DNA from: Oreohelix idahoensis
Lineage: Eukaryota > Mollusca > Gastropoda > Stylommatophora > Oreohelicidae
Length of the DNA: 64,000 nucleotides
Reading direction: 5' to 3'
Assembly (NCBI GenBank): GCA_024509875.1
Contig: JAMPIV010016237.1
Coordinates: 129,501 to 193,500, forward strand
Positions within the stretch are counted from its first letter, which is position 1. Every line of letters begins with the position of its first letter. The notes under the pieces are model-generated. The model was not told the DNA's origin, made no database searches, and saw only the letters and a program-made list of their open reading frames with translations. Positions 37,319 to 48,330 of the stretch are shown here, in pieces. A program made the position numbers and the translations under genes.

Positions 37319-37599
37319 AACACTATTACAGTGTGAGAAAGGGTACAGCAATTTAGGGAGTGTCAATGGCACGAATTTATGTGCGAAAAATGAAGAAATA
37401 AATGGATAATGTAGGAGAGAAAAAAATGTAAAAGGACACCCACAATATCGTCACAGTATTCTCATATTTTTGTTTTTGTGTTTGTTATAACCACAGTCAT
37501 TAGGTCTGTACTAATGTTACTTTATTTATTCTTTTCTTCTCGTTGGTAGACAAAACAGTGTCACTTTTGTTAATCAATATTCTGTGCTTAATAATGGAC
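37319..37599. other. Unassigned spacer
   Basis: Lies between the cut end of E2 and the 3' end of the RTE-like LINE. No feature seen. Confidence 0.5.
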
Positions 37600-39360
37600 G
37601 ACATCTTCGTCTTCTTCTTTGATCTTTAGCCGCCGACAGTCAAAACAGTCAGTGGCCATCATGCCTGGGGGCGTCTTGTAGGGCAACAACACATTTATTC
37701 CACTTTGCTCTGTCGGTGGCCATCCTTCGTACAGTGCCAAAACTCTGGTTTATTTTTTGCATCTCAGCCTCCACAGTCCTCCGCCAAGTTGTTTTTTGGT
37801 CGGTCTCTATTTGGTTTTCCTTCAGGGGTCCATAGCACAGCTGTTCTTGTGATGGCATCGGGGTCTCTTCTGAGGACATGGCCAACCCAGATCCAGTGTC
37901 TGCCAGCAATGATGGTGTGCATGTCCTCTTGCTTGCTCCGAGTAAGCAGATCTTGGTTGGTGATGGTATTCGGCCAAAAGATTCGGTGAATCTTTCTTAG
38001 GCATGTTGTGTGAAAATAGGACATTGTCGACATTTCCTTCTCTGTAACTCTCCAGCATTCCGCACCATAGAGAAGCCCAGAAATCCCACAGATCTGATAT
38101 AATCCTAATTATGTGCTTGTGTTGTACTGAGAGGACTTCCAAACGTTGTTTAGACTAAAAAACGCTGTTCCTGCGTTGTTCATTCTGTTGTTGTTGTCTT
38201 TGATTGCTCCGCCATCTGGTGTTACTATGCATCCTAGGTATGTGAAGGTGACTGTCTGTTCCAGTTGCTGATTCCTTACTGATATGGGCTCAGGGTTGCT
38301 CACATTGAGCGTCATGACCACTGTCTTCTTTAGATTGATGTTCAAGCCCACCTGCTGGCTATACTTATTAAGTCTATCCGTTTTTTCCTGGATGTGTTGA
38401 TGTGAATGTGCTAGTAGTGCAATGTCATCTGCATATTCCAGATCTTCCCATGTAGAAAATGTAGTTCATCTTATTCCTTTTGCACTGCCCTCAGTTGTCT
38501 GGCTCATCATCCAGTCTATGACTGTTAAAAATAGAGTGTTTGATAAGGGGCATCCCTGTCGTACTCCTATCTTCACCTCAAAGGTTGGGTTGCTCTGCCC
38601 AACGCTTCGCTTAAAGTTAATAGAAAGGCTTTTTTTATGATTGACACTATGCAGCTCGGAATTCCATAAGCCCTCAGTATTTCCATAAACTGTCCTTATG
38701 TATACTGTCAAAAGCCTTTTCAAAACCAACGAAATTAATGTACAGCTGTCTTTGCCATTCTGAGCACTGCTCTATAATGTTCCTGAGGGGAAATATATGA
38801 TCTACACATCTTCTGTTCTTTCTAAATCCTGCGTGTTCTTTCCTCAGTTTGTAGTCCACTGCTTTTGAAATTCTCTGTATAATTATTCTGCCCACTATTT
38901 TGCTGGGAACTCAGAGAAGAGTTATTCCTCTCCAATTATTGAAGTCTGCAAGATCTCCCGTTTTGGGTAATTTAATAATTATTCCTTTGTTCCTCTCCGT
39001 TGGTGCTGTCCCGGTTTTCCAGACTTGTGCAAATAATGGTTCTAATAGTTCTGCTGCTAGCTCAGGGTCTGTCTTAAATAGCTCTGCATTTAAGTTATCA
39101 TGACCAGGAGCTTTCCCGTTCTTTAACCCTTTGATTGCTGTGATGATTTCTTCTTTTCGTGGAATGTCTGTATTAACATCTAGATATTTTCAGCTACAGG
39201 AACATTCATTTGTGTCTCTAGTGGTTCCTTGTTCAGAGTTTCTCTGAAATGCTCTGCCCATCTTGTTTCCTGTCCCTCTGCTGTCGTAATGAGATTTCCT
39301 GGCTTATCTCTTACTAGTGTAATATTGTTTGCACCTCCTTTTCCGTTGACGACGTGTGGG
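37600..39360 (-). pseudogene. RTE-like LINE, RT domain and C-terminus
   Basis: Minus strand. It begins near 39350 with the region before RT (VRDKPGNLI, then WAEHFRETLNKEP). Then come RT motifs FNNWRGITLL, GRIIIQRISKAVDYKLRKE, HAGFRKNRRCVDHIF, YINFVGFEKAFDSIHKDSLW, VKIGVRQGCPLSNTLF and the catalytic YADD in LEYADDIALLAHS (near 38430). Post-RT motifs follow (GLNINLKKTVVMT, FTYLGCIVTPDGG, then WVGHVLRRDPD and GKPNRDRPKNN). The endonuclease and 5' end are absent, and there are several frameshifts. The gene ends about 37600 after KIKEEDEDV. The motif set is that of RTE-clade elements, which use RT and endonuclease for target-primed insertion. Confidence 0.85.
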
Positions 39361-40179
39361 TAATAATTTCCCTTAGATAGTTATAGTTTCATTGTGACTT
39401 ACTTCTCGTATTATTAAAAAATGCTCACGTTATGCACATGTGGATGTCATGAACAGTTAGGTATTCATAGCTTAATAAATAAAAAAAAGCTTTAGCAAAT
39501 AAAAGTAGAACAAAGAATCCAATATTGCTTAGCTCTAAAACGGCAGAAAACTGCACTTGGATAAGGAAGGAAATTAGGCACAAATCTCAACAGAAAGCCA
39601 GATAGGAAGCTTCAGAGGAAGGTGGCTATTTTGACAGTATGTTCTAAATGACAAGTAAGCAATTTTTCAGGAGCAATATTACATACTTATTTAATTGTAG
39701 TCTATTTATGGAGAAAAATGCGATTTTCTCAAAATCTATTTTTCTCATCCTAATTTTCTTGGCACATATGCTGCCCATAATCTTCTAAAACTCTTTGTGT
39801 ATCTGATCACACTTTTGATTTATTGCAAAAAGTAATGCAAAATTTAGCAAACCTTTTTACTATTTTTAGACACTATATTCAAAGTCCAACAACTTTTTTT
39901 GTATCAAAGTTATCAAAAATCCATCAAACGACAAGTTTTAGAATATAATGATAAACGTTGTCTTTAAATGTGGTATTCATAGCTTAATAAATAAAAAAAC
40001 CTTAGCAAATTGAAATAGAACTATAGAATCCAATATGGCCGCCGTTTCTATGGCAACTAGTGGTGCAGTGCCATCAAACTCTTCATTTTGCGTATCTAGT
40101 ATTGATATAGGTTAAGTCTGTGCATTTTCATTGAAATCCAGCAATTAATAACGAAAATAGCATTTCAGTGTAGCTCCTC
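39361..40179. other. Non-coding DNA with a 70-bp direct duplication
   Basis: Segments 39464-39535 and 39969-40040 share GGTATTCATAGCTTAATAAA and GAATCCAATAT. No gene. Confidence 0.6.
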
Positions 40180-40217
40180 CCCTTAAATAATATGGAGTTT
40201 GATGCACATCTTAAAGT

Positions 40218-40697
40218 GATCTTCCCTACCAGTCATTTCTGACCAAAGGAGCGTACCTCCCGAAATAACTTTCGGTGGCACGAGGTTGGGCAATGTTAGA
40301 TCAAGCTGTTGCCCATGCAGCATGACCCGGCCTGGACGTCAGAGGAACGGTCTAGCCGATACAGTCTGACACCAGTAGCAACAGCCTAGTCACCAGTAGG
40401 ATACGGAACTTGCCCTCCAATTCATCTTCCCTTTTAGTCATTACTGACTGTATAAGGGATACAGACACCTCGAGAGCAGAGGGTCTGGGAGCCGGACATT
40501 CTACGTCCCCGAGTCATTTCTGACCATATAAGGGAACGCAGACACCTCGAGACCCGTAGGTCTGAGGAAAATGCCGGACTGCTCGAGCGCTACCTGGAAA
40601 CGGACACGTCTCTCTGTCTCGATTTCTGATACTGGGAGGGCTCGAAGAAGGCACCACACACAGTCGTTAGAGACAGAAGTTCGCCATGGTAAGGGTA
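40218..40697 (-). mobile_element. 480-bp retroposon-like insertion with 12-bp target duplication
   Basis: Flanked by perfect copies of ACATCTTAAAGT (40206-40217 and 40698-40709). Internal repeats contain GTCAKWAMTGACY: GTCATTTCTGACC (40232), GTCATTACTGACT (40438) and GTCATTTCTGACC (40513), two of them followed by ATATAAGGGA-like and CAGACACCTCGAG. No poly-A, terminal inverted repeats or coding domain seen. The long duplication suggests target-primed (LINE-driven) insertion. The orientation is chosen from its likeness to the 21640-22110 repeat and is uncertain. Confidence 0.75.
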
Positions 40698-40769
40698 ACA
40701 TCTTAAAGTAGTGAACACATATATGCTCTGCCACTTTCAATAACAGTTTACGTGCGTAAAAAATTGCTA

Positions 40770-42950
40770 TTGTCCGTTCGGAATTTCGTGCCCACACATT
40801 GAACGTTGCAACTTTCCAACCCCTTGACGGATGTTATTAAAATTTGCTACGTGCCCTACTGATATCAATGCAGTTATTAATGTATTTTTTGGCCTTACAA
40901 AACTCATGTCATGTTCGAATTTTCTTCTTTAAGTTATATAAAAAAAAAAACTCGTACCGTTGTCTGGGTTAATTTTTATTAGTTCTACAGGAATGTTACA
41001 AGATCCGTTCAAAAATTGCGCACTTAATTTTTGTTACAGCAAAGAACAAGCGATGAAATGTGCTATTCAATATTTTTTTTTTTGAATTAGTGTACTGACT
41101 ACATGTCCGCACGTGTACACAGTCGCGAGTAATTATTTCAGCGGCGTATCCTAATTGCAATGAGTTGGCTGCAACGAAACAAACCGACACCAGCATATAA
41201 TATATTAATAAACTAAACTGCATAATTATGAAAACCGCAATGAATCTGAAATGAAAATTTATCACTTTGCAGAAGGTAACTGTTATATTGTATAGGCATT
41301 TTCGCAGAGAGGCTATGATGGGTTGTTTATACCACGACATCCAAGAACCAATTAGGAGAACACGAGAGTCCCTGGGTGTGGATAGAAGATCTTTTCGACG
41401 CTGGATACAACAGTACGGTGATTGTACAGAGGCTGCGGTTAAAGCAAGGAAGGAAGAAAAAAATTGATGATTTTGACAAGGATGTCATTAGACGTTTGAT
41501 TTTGACGATGTTTAATGCCAATCAACTTGTTACTCTCCGCATGTTGAAAAGTCGGCTGCCTGCAGAATGCGAAATTAACGTCTCAAAAACAACTCTTTGG
41601 CAACTTGTCAGAAGTGTCGGCTTCACTTTTAGAAAAATGTCTGGCGGAAGGCATTTTGTATGTGAAAAACCACATCTGGTTGCAGCTCTAAGCAAATACC
41701 TTAGGCAGATTCGTGAGAGGAGGCAAGACGGCTATGATATAGTGTATTTGGACGAATCTTGAGTTAATGCTCATCATACGAACGAGAAAGAATGGCAATC
41801 TGTTGACGGAGACCATAGGAGGAAAATTCCCAGCAGCAAAGGTCAACGCATTATATTAGCACATGCTGGCAGCAGACAGAATGGGCTTGTCCGTGATGCA
41901 GAGCTTATTTTTCAATCAAAGTCTGTAGATGGTAGGGACTACCACAGTGAAATGAATGGGCACATTTTTCGAGATTGGATAGTGAATACACTCCTCCCGA
42001 CTCTAGATAGGCCGTCTTGCCTGGTGATAGATAATGCGTCCTATCATAATGTTCTAGCGCAGGACGATAAAGCTCCCACTTCGGCAAGCACGAAAGACGA
42101 AATCAGGAGGTGGCTTGTGAATGAACATATCTTCGCTGACAACAGCTATTTAAAATCAGAGTTGTTGCAGATTGTGAGACAGGGGAATAAGACAAAGATG
42201 TATCTGATTGATAAAATCCTCCAAGAGCAGGGTCATGTTTCTCTTCGACTCCCACTTTACCATTCTCACCTTAACCCATTAGAGCTGGTTTGGGCTAGAG
42301 TTAAAGGGCAAGTGGCCGCCCAGATCACCACTTTTAAAATGTGCGATGTTAAAGACATGACTCGTGAGACCCTTTCACGAATAGACACAGAGTACTGGGC
42401 TAAATGTGAAGAACACGTGCTACAGGAAGAAGAAGATTACTGGCAGCGAGATGGCTTGCAGTTTATCCAACCAATAACTGTTGTGAACTTATTGGAGTCG
42501 TCCGATTCGGAATGAGGCACGTTGATCGCATTCCTTCGTTTGTGATAAACTAATTTCATATGCCAATCTATAATAACACATAAACAGTTACGATTTGTCA
42601 TAGCTTCCAGATGATTTACTGCTATCATGGTTCATTATCAGAACATCATTCCTCGTATCAAAATCACGTGAACAACTAATCACACATTTAGGACACGCCT
42701 TTGAACCGTCTTGTTGCATAAACGTTGTGATTTACTGCAAGAATTAATGTTACGGGCAGATTTAGGCAAATGTTCCAAGAAGATCAAAGCAAATCGCCGT
42801 TTTGCAAATTTCGCGACAGCTGTGGATGTAATGATCGCAAAATCGTAACTGCATGGAAAATCTAAGACTGCATGCAAAAATTCATGTCCATACAACAAAC
42901 AGTTTTGGAGAAAATTGACGCTTTCTGTGAGCACGAATTTCCGAACGGGC
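40770..42950 (+). mobile_element. Tc1/mariner-superfamily transposon with long D-E spacing (DD82E/Sailor-like)
   Basis: TA dinucleotides at 40768-40769 and 42951-42952 bound a 2.2-kb element. Terminal inverted repeats contain CCGTTCGGAATTTCGTGCCC on the left and, reverse-complemented, CCGTTCGGAAATTCGTGCTC on the right. It carries one transposase gene. Removing it reconnects two pieces of repeat family R, which confirms both borders. Confidence 0.85.
41267..42515 (+). pseudogene. IS630/Tc1-like DDE transposase (about 83 residues between second D and E)
   Basis: The N-terminal helix-turn-helix part (RESLGVDRRSFRRWIQQYGD) is in one frame. The rest follows after a one-base shift in an A-rich run near 41455. 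The core begins KKIDDFDKDVIRRLI, then the first catalytic Asp in IVYLDES. A TGA at 41761 replaces the Trp usual after DES. The second Asp is in LVIDNASYHN. A long insertion with a small helical subdomain (DEIRRWLVNEHIFAD, LKSELLQIVRQ) precedes the Glu in SHLNPLELVWARVKG. The D-to-E spacing counted here is 83 residues, against 34-41 in common Tc1/mariner families. The C-terminus ends acidic (LLESSDSE). Two lesions make it inactive. Confidence 0.85.
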
Positions 42951-43561
42951 TATACATTCGCAGATCAGCACACCAAAATGTTTCATCGGCGCCCGGCAGC
43001 GCACTTTCTTCCTTAGTCGTTCCACCTCTACCGTGCAGCCGGAGTAGCTATTAGATATGGCGTTCACCTCTATGTCTAAAGGTACCGGGTTCGGTTCCCA
43101 GTGCAGGTAATAGTTTTGATGGAATTTCTACAATACCACTGGGAACTAATAATGTCATACTCCCCCCTGATCCCCTTCGTAGTGAGATCAGATGCCTGGC
43201 CTCGAATAATGATGGCAAAAAAGGAGGTCCCGTCTGCAAGTTACGCACTATAAACATTCTACGGCAGTTGAAAATCGACAAGAGTAGGCCATACGGCCAA
43301 TGCCCTGGCAGAATTTACATTGGGATCCTCGCTGGTGGTTTAGAGTTCGTGCGCTGTGCTGAGATCCTCCTTGAGATCTAAAGTAGGAGGTGTGAGCACT
43401 GGTGGAGTTGACCGTGTGCAATGAAGATGGTCCTTAACACAATTGTTGGCCTTTTTAGGGGTAAGCGCCAGTCGTTTTATCTTTCTTGCTCCTACCAGTC
43501 AACAAAACTGTTTTCTAATGTTCAACCTACAGCTGGCTTGACAAGTATAGCAGGTCCTTCA

Positions 43562-43680
43562 TTAAATTCTTCTAATCACTTAGAAGGTAGGATTCTATAA
43601 GCTTTCATTGAATGAAAAATATACTCGTACTTTCTCAGGTCTTTCATTACATTCTGATAATCACTTAGAAGGTAGGTATC
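43562..43680. repeat. 85-bp tandem repeat, left part
   Basis: Units contain TAATCACTTAGAAGGTAGG, AAGCTTTC and GAATGAAAAATATACT. The array is cut by the mariner at GGTAGGTATC|TA and resumes at 54923. Confidence 0.85.
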
Positions 43681-43793
43681 TACGAGGGGCTTTCAGAAAG
43701 TAATGCACCACATCGTTTTTCTCTGGAGCTGTTTATTCATAAATCATGAAATTTATACACAATATACATGGATATGTCATGTAAACATCGTTA

Positions 43794-43858
43794 TTATTCA
43801 ACATAATTCCCATCAACTTGTACGACTTTATGCCAGTGCGAAACAAGTGCATGTATTC
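43794..43858 (-). pseudogene. Mariner transposase, C-terminal end cut off by E3
   Basis: The minus strand gives GIHALVSHWHKVVQVDGNYV and the stop, in register with the part at 53475 once E3 and one copy of its target duplication are taken out. Confidence 0.9.
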
Positions 43859-43863
43859 CTAGC

Positions 43864-44981
43864 TGTGACGTACGTCTAGTTCGACAAGTGAATTTTCCCT
43901 GATATGATGGATGATTTAAAGGGACTTTTAGCTTTTCATAACATTAGAACCCCTGAACATTTGTTGTAACTTTTCGTTTCGCCAGAGCGAACCGTTTCCA
44001 CCGGGACTCACTTAGTATGCGGCACGAGATCAAAGACACTGAGACGATCCCAGAGCAGAGAAGCTAGTTTCTCGCTGGTATTTATCATCTCCGCGCGAAC
44101 TCAACCGCTCGCAAGATGGACCAGAGCAATCAGAAGAAAGACACTGGTGGAGATCGCAGGAAGGACGGGCGGCATGCTATCAGAGACAGTAGTGGTCCGT
44201 GAAACGATTTCGCATCTCGGTGTTTAGCACGGAACCGATCGCAGTCAGAGCGAACGGGGAAAGCTGACGCAAGCAGCGAGCGAAGATACGAGAGGCCAGG
44301 GGCGGCTTCTCTCTTTGGATTTGGCGGTCAGATCCCCCAAAGTTCATGAGATCAAAAAAAAGCTGTCAAAATTCTCATGTCCCACTCATCTTGCATTCCA
44401 GTTGTAGATATACAGATCACGTAGAAATACACTTCATCATTCGCTGGCCAGAACTTGATAGAAGCACTAGCGATATTTGAAATCTTGCTAGATTATCTCA
44501 TGGATTTTCATTTTATTTGCAGTGAATTCTATTTCTGTGCAAAGCGATTGATCACCTTTTGCAATCCCAGCAATAACGAAATCTTTCAGAGTTTTCATAC
44601 TCGGTTCTTAAACTTCCAGACAGTTTGATGAGACATTTTTTTTAAAGTAAATCTTGTGGTGGTCCGCTGCGGCCTAGCTAACATAATTACATGAAAGAAA
44701 GCCTACCCAAGATCATTTGATTATTATCATCAATTAAATTACAATCTGTAAGATAAACTGGAAGATGAACAGTGCCAGTAGCGATAGTTTATATACTGCT
44801 CTATTGTGAGAGATTACCGATTTACCTGACTGTGACTGAGCCTAGTTTTTCCTCACTGGATTAAAAAAACTTTACCGGTCAGTTGCTGTCATCACGCAGT
44901 GAAGGAATATTGCCATCACCTCATTTTCACCCTGTGTTGAATTGTGTCAGTGCCATCCCATAGACTCCTTTTATATAATAA

Positions 44982-45069
<88 letters not shown>

Positions 45070-46088
45070 CCCCCCCCCCCCCCCCACAAGAACTCTTAGA
45101 ACTTCAAGTCCGGCGATAAGCGGGAATATTTGCTCTCAGTGCAACCTCGCATTATCTGGGGCGGGACATAGAAGGACTAGACAGTTGTCACACGTAAAGA
45201 GTTTAAGTACTGTGTATATCATGCTATGGATTGTCTGATGCTGAAATCGGTAAGTGTGTGGTGTATATGAGTGTGGATCTTCACAATGTGCATGAATGAC
45301 AGGAGATTTATTTTTTTTGCAAAAACCCATTTGTTAACTTGCCTACCGGGTAATACGTTTTCTGTATACCCGGCATTGTTCCTTTAGTGGAATAATTTGT
45401 TAACTCTGTTTAATCCCCCCCCCCTTTTTTTTCTTTGCTTAGTAAAGGGAAGACACCAGTTGGGATAACAGTAATTTTTTTTGTCTACCACCATAACTAA
45501 TATTGTAACACCTCTTTCAGAGTAATTAAATTCACTGTTGGGTTACATTTCCTATGCTCCTGATAACTATCTATCTTGAGACTGGGTTTATCTTTGTCTA
45601 ATACAAGCGGGAAGGGCTTAGTCGATACCAATCTTCTTCACCCCCTCCCTACCTTGATATTTGCATTTTTTTCTGTACTTATGATAATTTTATGTAACAC
45701 TTGCTATTGTTTTTTTGTGATTTGATCTTTACGGTAAATGAACATCATAAACTTATATCGGACTGTGTTGGAATACCCAACAGCCCAAACATTCCCTATT
45801 TGTTTAATATAGCTGTATCCACGTCGTCTGAGTGTTTGAAGCAACAAGTCGGTGTAAGCGCAGACGTATGTCTGGAAAACTGGCAAATAATTGTTTGACC
45901 AGGAGAGTGGAAGAGAAGATTGAGAGAAACGATTTGTCGTAAATAAGTCTGTCTTTACTCTCCTCCAGCACTCTGTGGAGCATCATATTTAATCTATACA
46001 TTTCTATCACTGAGTTTTCATCATCATTCTACACTCTAAGCCGCACTACTATTTCTAGACTCTTTTCTCTCAAAATAAATTTACGACA
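43864..46088 (+). repeat. E3 5' LTR
   Basis: 2,225 bp, TG...CA ends. It differs from the 3' LTR mainly by the C tract at 44984-45085. It contains TATATAATAAAAC just before that tract, and near its right end AAAATAAATTTACGACA. The Pro-rich open frame across the C tract is an artefact. Confidence 0.93.
44984..45085. repeat. 102-nt poly-C tract in the E3 5' LTR
   Basis: Only one non-C base (T at 45067). The 3' LTR has a single C at the matching place (AATAAAACACAAG near 52464). Confidence 0.95.
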
Positions 46089-46093
46089 ATATT

Positions 46094-46110
46094 TGGCTGG
46101 CTCGCCGGAT
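46094..46110 (+). promoter_or_regulatory. E3 presumed primer-binding site
   Basis: TGGCTGGCTCGCCGG begins five bases after the LTR end, the position and TGG start expected of a tRNA primer-binding site. The tRNA cannot be named with confidence. Confidence 0.55.
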
Positions 46111-46895
46111 AATTTTGAGATACATTTGATGCACACATATTTGTGGGTTGGTTCTGCATCTTGAGCTACATTTGAGGCATTCGCATAGCCGGTATAAAGA
46201 TATTTAAGTCTGATCTAAGTCTGGGTCTAACTAGATAGAGTGTGAGTGATCTGTCTTTGTGATTTAGGGAAATAAATAAATAAGTAATTACACCCCTAGA
46301 CAACGCTTTTTAGTATTTGGGTCGTCCACACAGCATATTTACAGGTTGTTTTCTTTCCACAGCAGTAGAAAGTACGGATAAACAAAAATAGTTGTTATTT
46401 AAATTATTCTCTGGCAGAGAAACATTACATTTTTCTTTATAAGATTTGCTGTGATTGCGTGATTGTTTTACAGTCACTAAAGGGTTTTTGAAGTTAAAAG
46501 AGTTGAGCTTAGCTAAAGACGCCTTGTTCTGACTTTTTAAGTCTAGTTAACATCGTCTTTTCTCATATAATTGACTTCAGGGGGAGTTTTTTGTAGTGGA
46601 GAATTAAAATTTCAGGGAAAATTTTTTTTTTTCCTTTAAATTGTTTTAAAATAAATTTTGCTCTACTGTTAGTAAGAGTAGATTCTTTTCTAGTGTAACT
46701 TACCAGTTTAGTGGCATAGTCGCTTGCGTTAAGAGTCTTAAGTGACAATAATAGCAGCGATAAGTTAACGCATTTAAGGTAGGAGGTAACTCAAGTAAAT
46801 TTTTACTTTGGTTTTTCTCGTAGCGGTTCCGAGTTTCTTCCCCTTCTTGTTCCATCCTACTATTCTCTAGTCTTAGAAGCATCCAGTTCTTTGGT

Positions 46896-48078
46896 ATGGC
46901 AGAGAGAATTAGGATAAGATCCATTTTGGGACAGGAAGCGAAGGACTCAGGATTAGAAGGAGAAGCCGCGAACCTGTTTGTCAACAAAGAACTTGAAAGA
47001 TATGACGCGGACCAACAGAGAGAAGAAAAAGAGAAAAAGGATGCGGAAGAGCGGGCAGAAGCTAGGAAGAAAGAAGCGGACGATCGCCAATTGGAGCAGA
47101 AGAAAATTGAGGCAGAGATGGACGCCCGCAGGGAAAAAGAGAGAGAGCGAGAAAGACAACATGAACTGGCGCTTAAGGCTTTAGAGAGTCGGGGCGCCTC
47201 TACTTCGAATAACGGAGAGTCGTCTTCGCCCCAGTCGCAGTCAATAGATCTCTCCAGCACTCAGTCTGCCCAATTAACTGCGATGTCTTTTGCTTTAGAG
47301 TCTTTTCCTAGTCCCAATGAGAAAATTGACAGCTATCTAGAAAATATCGAGAGGCTTGCAAATCTGTATGGGTTGGAGAGTTCACGCTGGGCACTTAAAC
47401 TCTCAACGTCACTGAAAAGTACTGCTTATGACGTATATACAAAGCTGGGAACCAACCAACATGATTACGACATGCTGAAAAAGGCCTTGCTAGAGCGGTT
47501 TGAGATGACCGCCCGAAAATTTCTGCAAATGTTCAGAAACAGCCGGAAAGAGAGCACGGAAACATTCCCGCAGTTCTCTTCACGTCTCACGGGCTATTTG
47601 ACAAAGTGCATTGAATTATCTGACCTACCTCTTACATATGAGTGACTACTTGAACTTGTTCTTGTGGAACAGATAAAGTCAACTTTGTCAAACGAAACCC
47701 GTAGATTTTTGGCTGAACAGGGCGCAATCAGGCTTGAGGACATACTCAATAAGGCAGAACGCTATACAAATGCAATGGCCGAACTTCCCAGCACAAAACG
47801 TAAACCCACAGATGAGCCATCTCGTAAACAAAATCTAGAGCAGTCATCCTATTCCTCTAATTCCTCTCAGAATTATAACCAACGAGAAAATAATACCCAG
47901 AGACCTCCCCAGGAAAAATCGAAATTCTACAAAACCCGATACCCCCCCTAACAACAATTCTGATCAACCCACCAAGCCTACGTGGCAGCGCGGCCACCAA
48001 GGTCAAGGAAAAGGGAAGACCCCTACACCAGGAACGTCTGATCAGGACAAACAAACCGGTCCAAACCGCGTCGGATGT
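46896..48078 (+). pseudogene. gag: E3 Gag with coiled coil and SCAN-like capsid
   Basis: The start MAERIRIRSILGQEAKDSG resembles the E4 and E5 Gag starts (MADL-KFRSA), which supports this ATG. Residues about 35-95 form a highly charged coiled coil (EKEKKDAEERAEARKKEA). The capsid region has SYLENIERLANLYGLE and WALKLSTSLKSTAYDVYTKL, then FLQMFRNSRKESTETFPQFS. It continues LLELVLVEQIKSTL, RRFLAEQGAIRLEDIL and NKAERY, a helix series that follows the SCAN pattern. TGA at 47643 interrupts it. The frame then shifts at C7 (47942-47948) into a Gln/Gly/Lys-rich tail. No CCHC knuckle is visible. Confidence 0.85.
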
Positions 48079-48330
48079 TTGCATACAGCCTCGAAAGGTA
48101 GAGTCAATGTCAGTGATTCTCAACCTGAGGGGGACCGACCCTCAACTCGAGGAACTGTAATTTTGAATGGTACCTCAACTACTTGTCTCTTTGACACTGG
48201 ACTAAGCTTTAGTTGTATTGTTGCTAGGCACCTAGTCAAACCAGGTCAGGAGACAGAGGAAACCGTCAAACTTAGTGGAGTTTTCACGAGTGATGCTTCC
48301 TATCGCACTGGTAGAAATACACTCTGATTT
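48079..48330 (+). pseudogene. pol: E3 aspartic protease
   Basis: RGTVILNGTSTTCLFDTGLS contains the DTG active site. The second half (LPIALVEIHSDFVRGV, PVILGCRYVF) is in the next frame, after a shift near 48300. It lies between Gag and integrase. Confidence 0.75.

Larger units (their letters stand above)
40180..43447 (+). repeat. Interspersed repeat family R, copy III, twice interrupted
   Basis: Pieces of family R survive at 40180-40217 (TTAAATAATATGGAGTTTGATGC), 40698-40769 (AGTAGTGAACACATATATGC) and 42951-43447 (TTTCATCGGCGCC, AGCGCACTTTC, box B GGTTCGGTTCC at 43088-43098, then the common body). It ends ATGAAGATGGTCCTTAA near 43435. Two insertions split it: a 480-bp element with a 12-bp duplication and a DNA transposon with a TA duplication. 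The 3' AAAC tail of the other copies is missing. Confidence 0.75.

Noticed and set aside
44942..45238. 98-residue Pro-rich frame
   Set aside because: Translation of the poly-C tract inside the E3 5' LTR; absent in the 3' LTR.
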